From Candidatus Eiseniibacteriota bacterium (GTDB lineage: Bacteria > Joyebacterota > Joyebacteria > Joyebacterales > Joyebacteraceae): a DNA stretch of 6,048 bases. The notes under the pieces were generated by a model, which was not told where the DNA came from, did no database searches, and saw only the letters and a program-made list of their open reading frames with translations. The stretch covers positions 1 to 6,048 of the forward strand of contig JAUWRQ010000082.1 in NCBI GenBank assembly GCA_030610515.1, given 5' to 3'. The position numbers and the translations under genes are program-made. Of the stretch, positions 1 through 5,984 are shown piece by piece (position 1 is the stretch's first letter; each line of letters begins with the position of its first letter).

Positions 1-1313
1 ATACCGGTCGGCACCTCGAACTCGTAGTGCTGCGTGCGCCAGGCATCGTGCAGGAAGCAGCTCCACTCGACGCCGTTCCCGTCGTCGTAGTCGCCGGCGC
101 AGTCCCAGATGTAGACCTTGGTGTCCATCCCACCTACGATCACCTCGATGTCGCCGTCCTCATCGAGGTCGGCGACGAGCGGAGAACCGTTTATGTCGGC
201 GCCCGTTTGTATGGGCCAACCGGCCAGGATGGATCCGTCGATGTCGAAGCAGTAGAGCTTGCCGTTCGCGCAGCCGGTCACGATCTCGAAATCCGAATCC
301 CCGTCTATGTCCGCGACCGCGGCACTCGACTGGCTGATCGCTCCCATAGAGATCGGCCAGCCGGGAAGATCGTTGCCCAGGTAGTCCTTGATGGTCAGGC
401 TTCCGTAGTGACCGCCAAGCACGAGTTCCAGGCACCCGTCGCCCGTGACGTCGGCCAAGACCGGTGACGGTGAGAAATCACCCGCCAGCTGGATCGTCTG
501 CGGCCACCCGGCCATCACGGTGGCATCCCGTTCGAGGGCCCACACTTTGTTCGCGTTGGAGCCCACGATCACCTCGAGGTCGCCGTCGTTGTCGATGTCG
601 CCGATCGCGGGAGATGTGAAGGAGTTCGACTCGACCCAGAACGGCCAGCCTTCGACCCGGGACCCGTCGCTGTGCCACGCGTAGACGCTGTCGCACGTCG
701 ATGGCTGGATGATCTCGAGTTCCCTGTCGCCGTCCAAGTCGGCGACCGCGGGCGAGCCGTAGACCCACGACGCCTGCAGGGTGGCGAACACGCCCAGGGT
801 CAGCGGATCGTTGTCACCGTCGATGTACTCAGACCCGTTGTAGCGCCAGCAGTAGAGCTTGCCGTCGGCGCAAGGAAGGAGGATTTCGCACCGTCCATCA
901 TGATCGAGGTCCGCCAACACGGGGCTGGCCCAGCAGAATTTCCTCGTCGTCACCGGCCATCCCGGAAGCACGGTCCCGTCCTCGCCGTTCCAGACGTAGA
1001 CCTCGTACTCCGGATCGAGGTCGGTCCCAACGTTGGCCCAAGCAGGCGCCACGATCTCCATGCCGGCGTCACCGTCGACCTCGCCGAGCGCGGCGGACGC
1101 CCTGTAGCCTCCAGACCCGTCGACTTCGAAGATGCCTCCGGTGCGGGGGTCGCCATCGCCGTCCAGGATCTCGGTGCCGTCGGCGTGCCAGGCGTAGATG
1201 TGGTCGGAGGGGATGACGATCTCGAGGCTCCCGTCGCCGTCGACGTCCGCGCACGCGGGGCTGGCGTACATGCCGGCCTGCGTGTCCAGCGGCCATCCGA
1301 GCAGGCTCGGCGG
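1..1313 (-). repeat. Eight FG-GAP/VCBS-like propeller blades inside the C25 protease gene
   Basis: Eight Asp-rich loops of the form D-x-D-G-D-x-x-x-E-I/V-x start at residues 1057, 1112, 1169, 1226, 1273, 1322, 1369 and 1416. Examples are DVDGDGSLEIV, DIDNDGDLEVIVG and DLDEDGDIEVIVG. Most are preceded by GWP and S-P/A-A-x-A-D, and followed by an aromatic strand such as VYAW or KLYC. This is the pattern of calcium-binding loops in FG-GAP/VCBS-type beta-propellers, which usually serve adhesion or binding. The closing EWSCFLHDAWRTQHYEF after loop eight looks like the end of the propeller, so the fold is probably complete in the window. The sixth loop has Thr in place of the third-position Asp (DVTGDG). 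Calcium binding is inferred from the motif. Confidence 0.85.
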
Positions 1314-4300
1314 GTTCGTGCTTATCGAGAGGAGGAGCGAGCTGTCGCTCCTGTTGCCCGACGAGTCGACGGCCACGACGTAGTAGTGATAGAGCGCGTT
1401 CTCATCCAAGCCTGTGTCGGAGTAGTAGGACGTCCCCTCGATGACGGCGTCGTTCGCCATCACGTACGGACCACCCACGTCGTAATAACGATAGACATCG
1501 TAGCCCAGGAGGTCAGGCTCGGGGACGACGTCCCACGACAGGTTGATCGTCGTGCCGTGAACATCCCCGTCGACCGTGTCAGGTCCCGCGGGCTTCGCGA
1601 AGTCGATGTACGAGGACCACGAGCGTCCCTCCTCGTCGGTCAGCGCGAGCCTGAAGTGGTCGCCGATCCCACCTTCCACCGTGAACGTGAATCCTCCGGC
1701 GCCCGCCGCGGTTGCGCCCGCGACCACGTCGCCCCACGAATCGGTGCTGTCGGTCACCGTCACGGCGGCAGCCGGATACCTGAGAGACCCCACGACGGCG
1801 CCTGCGTCGCCGTTCCCTTCATTCAGGAGCTCGATGGACACGTCGACCGTCTCCCCCACTTCGGGGACGCCGTTGCCGTTCCCGGCGGAGTCGTCCAGCT
1901 CGACGTAGAGCTGACGGAGATTCGGACTGTACAGTCTGAGCTCGAACTCCTCGGACCAGAGGAGGCGCGACCCCTCACTGAACTCGATCTCGAAAGAGGC
2001 GTCGTGCTCGTTGGGTGCATCGATCGTCACGGAGAATCGGAAGGCCGCTGCTGCGACTGACGACGAACCCGCGCCGATGTCGCCGAGAACTTCACTCCCG
2101 TCCTCCAACATGATGTAGGGGTCCATTGACGTCAGAGTGGCCGTGACCTGAGAGGCCGCCACGACTCCGGAGTTAGTTGCGCTGATGCCGAGCTCGATCG
2201 TCTCTCCACCCTCGATGAGACCATTGTCGTTCCCGTCGCTGCCACCGCTCGCATCGTCGTCGACCACCGACGACTCCAAGTAGACGTGCGCGTCTGAGGC
2301 GGCCTGAACCGTCGCGGTGGACTCGTACGGGATGTGCCCTCCCGCCGTCACCGTCACCGTGAGCGTGCCCGTCGTGTGGGGGACGAAATCGAGCGTCACC
2401 TGGCCCGACGCGGTCGTCAAGCCGCGCGCGTACACGTCGCCCGCCTTCTGCACGCAGACGAGCGCGCTGTCCACGGGACTGGGATCGGTCACAGTGACGG
2501 TCATCCCCGAGTCGCCGATCTGGACGCTCGCGGGGTGCCCGGCGGTCATCGAAACCGGTCTGCCTGTCCAGAGGGAAAGCTCGGGATCGCCCAGCAGCAC
2601 GGTCGCAAGCTGCGTCCAGCGATCGGTGTTGTCCGCGCCAGACTCCACGTAGCTCGCGTGAAGCGCCTTGGCTTCCGCGCACACGGGTCCGGCCTTAATG
2701 ACTCCCTGGTTATAGAGAAGATCCAGCCAATCCCAGTAGTACGACCTGGAGGTGGCCGGGAAGGCATAGCGCGTCGGCCCGAAGAGCGCCGTGGACCCCC
2801 CGTCCGGGTTGTTCATGAAGCGCTCGGCGATGCAGTCGTAGTCGATGGCTGTCGTGGTGCAGTCGAGCATCCACAGGAAGGAGGCCTTGCCCAAACCGTT
2901 CGAGAGGGCCGAAACCTCCGCCATCGTCATGTAGCTGCCGCTCCCGGCCCGCAGGATGTCCTTGTTGCCGTGGCCTATGTGCACGGCGATGTTGTATCCC
3001 ATGTCGAGTGAGTCACCCATGGCGGAGGCGCTCAGGGGGTGCGTCGTCGGGAATTCGTCTCGATTGCTGTAGAGCTTGACGTTGTCTATCCACGCCGGCA
3101 CGTACGTCATCGCCGGCTCGTTGATATCGGACGCCCCGTCGAGACTGTACGCGCCCCCTTCCCAGTCGTAGGGGAAGAGCACCTCGGCCAGGTACAGGTT
3201 CCTATCGGTGAAGTGCGGGACGGGCGTCTTCTCATAGGCCTCTATCTTGTCCAGAAACGTATCGACGTGAATCGAGTTCCTGACGGGCGCGCGTCCCACG
3301 AAGACGTCGGGATAGAGGTCCACGCTGTCGCCCGGGGCGCTCGCGCCTCTGTAGGCTTCGCCGAAGAGCTCGTCACCGTCGTCGTTCCAGTTGCCGTCGA
3401 GATCGCTGTAGTAGAGGTCGCACGGGATGTGGGCGCTACCGTAGTAGGTCGTGAACGCTTCGCGCACGGGGACGACGTCGGTGTCGCCGCCCAGGAGCAC
3501 GTACGTAGTGCCCCACGACGAGTATGCGTCCTGTATGAAGAGCCGGATCCGCTCGGCCGTGTCGCAGCCGCCGGGGTAGCTGGAGTCGATCCACGACACC
3601 GTCTTCACAACGGCCGGAACGCCCTTCTTCGTCTTCCAGTCAGCAAGCTCCTGGAAGTAAGGCGCAAGCTCCTCGTTCGTCACGATCACATACTCGACGG
3701 GACTCCCCTCGAGCGAAGGCGAGTAACGAGGCTGGAACCCCTCGGGACCTATCTCCTCCACCACCTCCACGTCCGAACCCCGGGCGCCGGGCACGTCCTC
3801 CGGGTTCTCCACCATCCCTGCCACGAGCTTCCGGTACAGACGCGCCGACTCCGACGTCACGCGATAGCGCGATTGCGACCGGTCGGCTCCCCGACCCAGA
3901 ATGAGCTCCACGGAGATGTCGGTCGCGAGCGTCAGTCGTCCGGACGACGGAGCGTACTGGAGCGGGTAGACCGCAACGCTCGCTATCCGGTAGCCCCCCA
4001 GATAACCGTCGCCCAGGTACCTGACGCGGCTACCAGGATACAGCGCGTCGCGTCCGTAGATCGAAGGGTCAGGGTCCGCCCACACGGGCGTCTCACCGAT
4101 GGGCACCTCGGGCTGCGCCGGAAGAACCCGATGCGTTCCGGGAAGGACCTCCTCCTCGTACTCCACGAGTACGTCGTCCACACGAGCGTCCACCGGGATC
4201 ACGAAACGGAGAATGCGAACCGGAAGCTCCGGTTCACCGACGCCGGCCAAGGGGCGACAGCCCTCGATGCTCAAGATCTCGTAGGCACCGAGCCTCTCAG

Positions 4301-4415
4301 TCCGCAGGTCGCCGACGTCGAACGATGTACGTGCGGTGCCCGAGAGGGCCGCCGCAGCGGTCGCCAGGGCGAGCATCGCGCCCACGGCAACCAAGACCCC
4401 GGAATGACGTCGCAT
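1..4415 (-). CDS. Secreted gingipain-like peptidase C25 with Ig-like, FN3 and FG-GAP/VCBS-like propeller domains (3' end outside window)
   Basis: The frame is open from ATG 4415-4413 to the window edge: 1471 codons with no stop. An AGGAGGG ten bases upstream fixes the start. Residues 1 to about 28 form a Sec signal peptide (MRRHSG, then an Ala/Val/Leu core). Residues ~32-240 resemble the C25 pro-region. Residues ~242-616 are the caspase-fold C25 domain: it opens YVIVTNEELAPYFQELADWK, has YPDVFVGRAPV near 368-378, and carries the probable catalytic His482 in HIGHGN and Cys519 in LDCTTT. The domain closes with LLGDPELSLW. An Ig-like segment follows (~617-715), then two modules starting with GNDNGLIEGGET (~728) and GNGNGVPEVGET (~845), an FN3 domain (~943-1032) and an eight-blade propeller (~1035-1471). 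The family consists of extracellular cysteine endopeptidases; the substrate cannot be read here. A C-terminal secretion signal (type IX sorting or FlgD-like domain) is expected beyond base 1 but not seen. Family assignment is firm; activity is inferred. Confidence 0.93.
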   Translation of the reverse strand, partial: MRRHSGVLVAVGAMLALATAAAALSGTARTSFDVGDLRTERLGAYEILSIEGCRPLAGVGEPELPVRILRFVIPVDARVDDVLVEYEEEVLPGTHRVLPAQPEVPIGETPVWADPDPSIYGRDALYPGSRVRYLGDGYLGGYRIASVAVYPLQYAPSSGRLTLATDISVELILGRGADRSQSRYRVTSESARLYRKLVAGMVENPEDVPGARGSDVEVVEEIGPEGFQPRYSPSLEGSPVEYVIVTNEELAPYFQELADWKTKKGVPAVVKTVSWIDSSYPGGCDTAERIRLFIQDAYSSWGTTYVLLGGDTDVVPVREAFTTYYGSAHIPCDLYYSDLDGNWNDDGDELFGEAYRGASAPGDSVDLYPDVFVGRAPVRNSIHVDTFLDKIEAYEKTPVPHFTDRNLYLAEVLFPYDWEGGAYSLDGASDINEPAMTYVPAWIDNVKLYSNRDEFPTTHPLSASAMGDSLDMGYNIAVHIGHGNKDILRAGSGSYMTMAEVSALSNGLGKASFLWMLDCTTTAIDYDCIAERFMNNPDGGSTALFGPTRYAFPATSRSYYWDWLDLLYNQGVIKAGPVCAEAKALHASYVESGADNTDRWTQLATVLLGDPELSLWTGRPVSMTAGHPASVQIGDSGMTVTVTDPSPVDSALVCVQKAGDVYARGLTTASGQVTLDFVPHTTGTLTVTVTAGGHIPYESTATVQAASDAHVYLESSVVDDDASGGSDGNDNGLIEGGETIELGISATNSGVVAASQVTATLTSMDPYIMLEDGSEVLGDIGAGSSSVAAAAFRFSVTIDAPNEHDASFEIEFSEGSRLLWSEEFELRLYSPNLRQLYVELDDSAGNGNGVPEVGETVDVSIELLNEGNGDAGAVVGSLRYPAAAVTVTDSTDSWGDVVAGATAAGAGGFTFTVEGGIGDHFRLALTDEEGRSWSSYIDFAKPAGPDTVDGDVHGTTINLSWDVVPEPDLLGYDVYRYYDVGGPYVMANDAVIEGTSYYSDTGLDENALYHYYVVAVDSSGNRSDSSLLLSISTNPPSLLGWPLDTQAGMYASPACADVDGDGSLEIVIPSDHIYAWHADGTEILDGDGDPRTGGIFEVDGSGGYRASAALGEVDGDAGMEIVAPAWANVGTDLDPEYEVYVWNGEDGTVLPGWPVTTRKFCWASPVLADLDHDGRCEILLPCADGKLYCWRYNGSEYIDGDNDPLTLGVFATLQASWVYGSPAVADLDGDRELEIIQPSTCDSVYAWHSDGSRVEGWPFWVESNSFTSPAIGDIDNDGDLEVIVGSNANKVWALERDATVMAGWPQTIQLAGDFSPSPVLADVTGDGCLELVLGGHYGSLTIKDYLGNDLPGWPISMGAISQSSAAVADIDGDSDFEIVTGCANGKLYCFDIDGSILAGWPIQTGADINGSPLVADLDEDGDIEVIVGGMDTKVYIWDCAGDYDDGNGVEWSCFLHDAWRTQHYEFEVPTG

Positions 4416-4617
4416 CTTGAGAAAACCCTCCTGGATATGCGAAAGCAGAAGCCCGCTTCTACGTGACAACCACCGGCTTCGCCGCCTCAGAATCGAATCG
4501 GCACTCACGTGCCGGGCCAGAACGACTGACGCTGAGCGATAGCAGTGATCGGTAGAATCGAACTCCTGCTGGCTTGTCCTTGAGGGGCACGCGGCCCCGC
4601 TCACATACCTATCACAA
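4416..4617 (-). other. Long structured 5' leader of the C25 protease gene
   Basis: If the promoter at 4618-4646 is used, the transcript carries about 195 untranslated bases. Visible hairpins in transcript orientation are: CGGCAC-GUGA-GUGCCG (4499-4514), a 6-bp stem capped by a GNRA-type tetraloop; a small CGGC-GAA-GCCG stem near 4474-4484; and AGAAG-CGGG-CUUCU (4447-4460), just upstream of the Shine-Dalgarno. I recognise no known riboswitch class and see no open reading frame with a ribosome binding site. The leader could affect mRNA stability or translation, but the sequence shows only its structure potential. Confidence 0.5.
4426..4432 (-). promoter_or_regulatory. Ribosome binding site of the C25 protease gene
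   Basis: The minus strand reads AGGAGGG, then ten bases (TTTTCTCAAG), then ATG at 4415. This near-perfect Shine-Dalgarno selects that ATG over the internal Met14 codon and keeps the whole signal peptide. Confidence 0.85.
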
Positions 4618-4646
4618 AGTCTAGCACAGACTCGATTCGGTGTCAA
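4618..4646 (-). promoter_or_regulatory. Sigma-70-type promoter for the C25 protease gene
   Basis: On the minus strand TTGACA (4646-4641) is a perfect -35 box. It is followed by a 17-base spacer and TAGACT (4623-4618), which matches four of six positions of the -10 consensus. Initiation would be near 4611. It points towards the protease gene and lies beyond the tRNA-Ala gene, so it gives the protease its own transcript. The other two well-supported promoters in the window share the TTGAC plus TA..(A/G).T pattern. Confidence 0.7.
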
Positions 4647-4653
4647 GCCTGCT

Positions 4654-4787
4654 TGCCACCCCCGAGGGCCGGAAACGCCCACGCCTTGCCGATCTGGAAG
4701 CTCGGAAGCGGCCCACGCCCCGCTGATCTAGAGGCTCGGAAGCGCTACGCGCCCCGCTGATCTCAAGGCTCGGAAGCGCACGCGCCC
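4654..4787. repeat. Degenerate 33-34 bp tandem repeat, four units
   Basis: Four head-to-tail units lie at about 4654-4686, 4687-4720, 4721-4754 and 4755-4787. The plus-strand core is GATCT...GGCTCGGAAGCG followed by a CACGCCC or ACGCGCCC tail. Units two to four keep GATCT and CTCGGAAGCG exactly 34 bases apart; the first unit is the most diverged and one base shorter. A partial continuation may run to about 4799. The array lies between the tRNA-Ala 3' end and the protease promoter. It encodes no convincing protein. Together with the leader, promoter and the hairpin at 4815-4843, it accounts for most of the gene-free stretch 4416-4861. Function unknown. Confidence 0.75.
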
Positions 4788-4814
4788 CGCAACGCTCCCG
4801 GCCGAACACGAGTC

Positions 4815-4843
4815 CGCCGGGAAGCCAAGCCGGCCTCCCGGCG
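4815..4843 (-). terminator. GC-rich hairpin downstream of tRNA-Ala, possible terminator
   Basis: CGCCGGGA (4815-4822) pairs perfectly with TCCCGGCG (4836-4843). A further GCC/GGC pairing inside leaves a five-base loop. It starts 18 bases after the tRNA-Ala 3' end in the direction of transcription, a sensible position for a terminator. No U-run follows, so intrinsic termination is uncertain; it may instead act as a processing or stability hairpin. Confidence 0.4.
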
Positions 4844-4861
4844 AATGTGACTCGCGACGAT

Positions 4862-4938
4862 TGGTGGAGCCAGCGGGGATCGAACCCGCGACCTCTTGAC
4901 TGCCAGTCAAGCGCTCGTCCCAACTGAGCTATGGCCCC
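4862..4938 (-). tRNA. tRNA-Ala (anticodon GGC)
   Basis: The minus strand folds into a complete 77-nt cloverleaf with an encoded CCA. The acceptor stem GGGGCCA/TGGCTCC contains the G3:U70 wobble that is the main alanine identity element. The D stem is GCTC/GAGC. The anticodon stem CTTGA/TCAAG surrounds the loop CTGGCAG, giving anticodon GGC at 4904-4902, which reads GCC. The T stem GCGGG/CCCGC carries the loop TTCGATC. Discriminator base A73 precedes the CCA. Nothing suggests a pseudogene. Confidence 0.97.
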
Positions 4939-4963
4939 ACGCTGCAACCAAATCCATGGATGC

Positions 4964-4991
4964 ATCTTAGCATCCCTGACGTCCCAGTCAA
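4964..4991 (-). promoter_or_regulatory. Promoter of tRNA-Ala
   Basis: On the minus strand TTGACT (4991-4986, five of six) is followed by 16 bases and TAAGAT (4969-4964, four of six). Initiation near 4957 would leave a short leader of about 18 bases before the mature tRNA 5' end at 4938, typical of a monocistronic tRNA gene. Confidence 0.6.
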
Positions 4992-5079
4992 GGCCAATGT
5001 CCCACACGGAAGGCAACCCACGGGTACATCGTGACCCACCGAGCAGTCAGAGGAAGCCGGCTTGCCTCGGCCTCCGGCG

Positions 5080-5121
5080 GGCTCGCTTCCGAGCCTCGTG
5101 CACCCGGCTTCCGACCGGGTG
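5080..5121. repeat. Paired hairpins carrying the CTTCCGA motif between the two tRNA genes
   Basis: Two adjacent stem-loops are visible on the plus strand: GGCTCG-CTTC-CGAGCC (5080-5095) and CACCCGG-CTTCCGA-CCGGGTG (5101-5121). Both include CTTCCGA. The first contains the 13-mer CGCTTCCGAGCCT (5084-5096), which occurs inverted in two units of the tandem array at 4654-4787. They sit upstream of the tRNA-Leu promoter. Role unknown; they could be dispersed repeats related to the array. Confidence 0.55.
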
Positions 5122-5143
5122 ACAAGCTGACCCCCTCCGCGTC

Positions 5144-5173
5144 TTGACCCTCGCCCCGAACCGATGCTAGAGT
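5144..5173 (+). promoter_or_regulatory. Promoter of tRNA-Leu
   Basis: TTGACC (5144-5149, five of six) is followed by an 18-base spacer and TAGAGT (5168-5173, four of six). The tRNA begins at 5183, so initiation near 5180 leaves only a few leader bases. It is divergent from the tRNA-Ala promoter about 150 bp away. Confidence 0.6.
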
Positions 5174-5182
5174 CGCCACACA

Positions 5183-5270
5183 GCCGGAGTGGCGGAACTG
5201 GTAGACGCGCGGGACTCAAAATTCCGCGGGCCTTTGGCCCGTGCCGGTTCGAGCCCGGCCTCCGGTACCA
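5183..5270 (+). tRNA. tRNA-Leu (anticodon CAA)
   Basis: An 88-nt class II tRNA with an encoded CCA. Its D arm contains the GGTAGA typical of tRNA-Leu. The anticodon stem CGGGA/TTCCG encloses the loop CTCAAAA, giving anticodon CAA at 5217-5219, which reads UUG. A long variable arm folds as CGGGCC-TTT-GGCCCG, and the T stem is GCCGG/CCGGC with loop TTCGAGC. Discriminator base A73 is as expected for leucine. One oddity is that the first acceptor pair is G1-U72 rather than G-C; the other six acceptor pairs are Watson-Crick. Confidence 0.96.
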
Positions 5271-5278
5271 GAACGGAT

Positions 5279-5305
5279 GAGGGGCCGCCTCCTGGGCGGC
5301 CCCTC
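5279..5305. terminator. Strong hairpin between convergent tRNA-Leu and lipoprotein genes
   Basis: GAGGGGCCGCC (5279-5289) and GGCGGCCCCTC (5295-5305) form a perfect 11-bp stem with a five-base loop. It starts eight bases after tRNA-Leu and lies 68 bases past the lipoprotein stop, so it could stop transcription from either side. The plus-strand tail CTGATCTTCC is only mildly U-rich and the other side has no U-run, so termination efficiency is uncertain. The rest of 5306-5373 holds only short ATGCAT-type palindromes and a C-run. Confidence 0.6.
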
Positions 5306-5373
5306 CTGATCTTCCATGCATGCTGCATGTGCTTCCACCCCCCCTTGAGGCGGGGCTCGTCTCACCCGCACCC

Positions 5374-5835
5374 CTAGTCGATCAGGTCCTCCGGGATGCC
5401 AGGGCCCTGGTCGATGATGACCGCGTCGTACCAGCCTCCAGTGGCCGTCACGGCCACGGTCGCCACGTCCGTTCCGTAGTCCGAGTCGATCGGATACGCG
5501 CTCGATGTCGTCCGGTTCACGTAGACCACATAGTCCATCTCGTAAGCGTAAGCCCAACCGAGTTCCATGTTCTCGATGTGATACGAGCCCGACGCGTCGG
5601 TAACGACGTAGTACTCGACGCACTCGCCGCAGTCCACCTCGCCACACACTCGCACGTCGATCCCGGCGAGAGCCGAGCCCCCGCTCGAGCGAACCGTACC
5701 GCCTATCGACCCCTCGATGCCGGTCCAAGACGACTCCGGACTCACCATGCTGCACCCGCTCAAGCCGAGAGCGGCCACAGCGACCACGGCGGCAGCCACC
5801 ACCGCGCCATGCATTAGCCGACGCCTGCTCCGCAT
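5374..5835 (-). CDS. Small lipoprotein with a carboxypeptidase-regulatory-like domain
   Basis: This 153-residue protein begins MRSRRRLMHG, followed by an Ala/Val core and the lipobox LSGC with Cys28 as the predicted lipidation site. Ser at +2 would favour the outer membrane under the E. coli rule, which may not hold here. Residues ~39-95 fit the carboxypeptidase-regulatory-like beta-sandwich: GGTVRSSGGSALAGIDVRV, then VTDASGSYHIENMELG. This surface-protein module usually acts as a structural or binding domain rather than an enzyme. Cys64, Cys69 and Cys72 form CGEVDCGEC inside it. The remainder is rich in Tyr, Asp and Val with no further recognised domain. The start at 5835 is chosen because AGGAGG lies eight bases upstream and the lipobox follows directly; the frame extends to 5961 but that extension lacks both. 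It converges on tRNA-Leu and has no operon partner in the window. Function unknown. Confidence 0.88.
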   Translation of the reverse strand: MRSRRRLMHGAVVAAAVVAVAALGLSGCSMVSPESSWTGIEGSIGGTVRSSGGSALAGIDVRVCGEVDCGECVEYYVVTDASGSYHIENMELGWAYAYEMDYVVYVNRTTSSAYPIDSDYGTDVATVAVTATGGWYDAVIIDQGPGIPEDLID

Positions 5836-5843
5836 TGTGCTTT

Positions 5844-5849
5844 CCTCCT
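5844..5849 (-). promoter_or_regulatory. Ribosome binding site of the lipoprotein gene
   Basis: The minus strand reads AGGAGG, then eight bases (AAAGCACA), then ATG at 5835. It decides the start in favour of the lipoprotein signal over the upstream in-frame ATG at 5961. A second purine-rich GGAGGT lies just upstream. Confidence 0.85.
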
Positions 5850-5984
5850 CTACCTCCGACCACCCGGCCGGGGCCACGAACCTGGTGCCAAGCCGTCCGT
5901 CATTCATGAAGCCCTGAGCCCGCCGCCGCGGACGCTCTGACACACCCCCAGACAACTCCATAGCACTCTTCGTCTTGTCTTAGC

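Noticed and set aside
672..2060. 462-codon open frame on the plus strand.
   Set aside because: It lies antisense to the protease gene. Its composition (rich in Arg, Val, Asp, Gly) is what the reverse complement of Asp/Val-rich, GC-rich codons gives. The opposite strand has clear domains and a start with a ribosome binding site.
3039..4466. 475-codon open frame on the plus strand.
   Set aside because: It is antisense to the C25 pro-region and catalytic domain and runs through the signal peptide and ribosome binding site of the true gene. No recognisable domain.
4540..4575. Minus-strand GTTCGATTC resembling a tRNA T-loop.
   Set aside because: The flanking bases do not form a 5-bp T stem, and there is no anticodon arm, acceptor stem or CCA around it.
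4654..4787. Possible CRISPR array.
   Set aside because: Repeats are contiguous and diverged with no unique spacers, and no cas genes are nearby.
4621..5321. Open frames crossing the tRNA genes on the minus strand (4621-5016 and 4929-5321).
   Set aside because: Phrases such as GAIAQLGRALDWQSRGRGFD and WYRRPGSNRHG are the well-known spurious translations of tRNA-Ala and tRNA-Leu. There is no ribosome binding site or domain.
5216..5863. 215-codon Arg/Gly-rich open frame on the minus strand.
   Set aside because: It overlaps the lipoprotein gene in another frame and runs into tRNA-Leu; low-complexity Arg/Gly composition marks a shadow.
5836..5961. 42-residue N-terminal extension of the lipoprotein, from an upstream ATG.
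   Set aside because: It would bury the lipobox signal behind a charged segment; AGGAGG and MRSRRR directly precede the hydrophobic core at the 5835 start.
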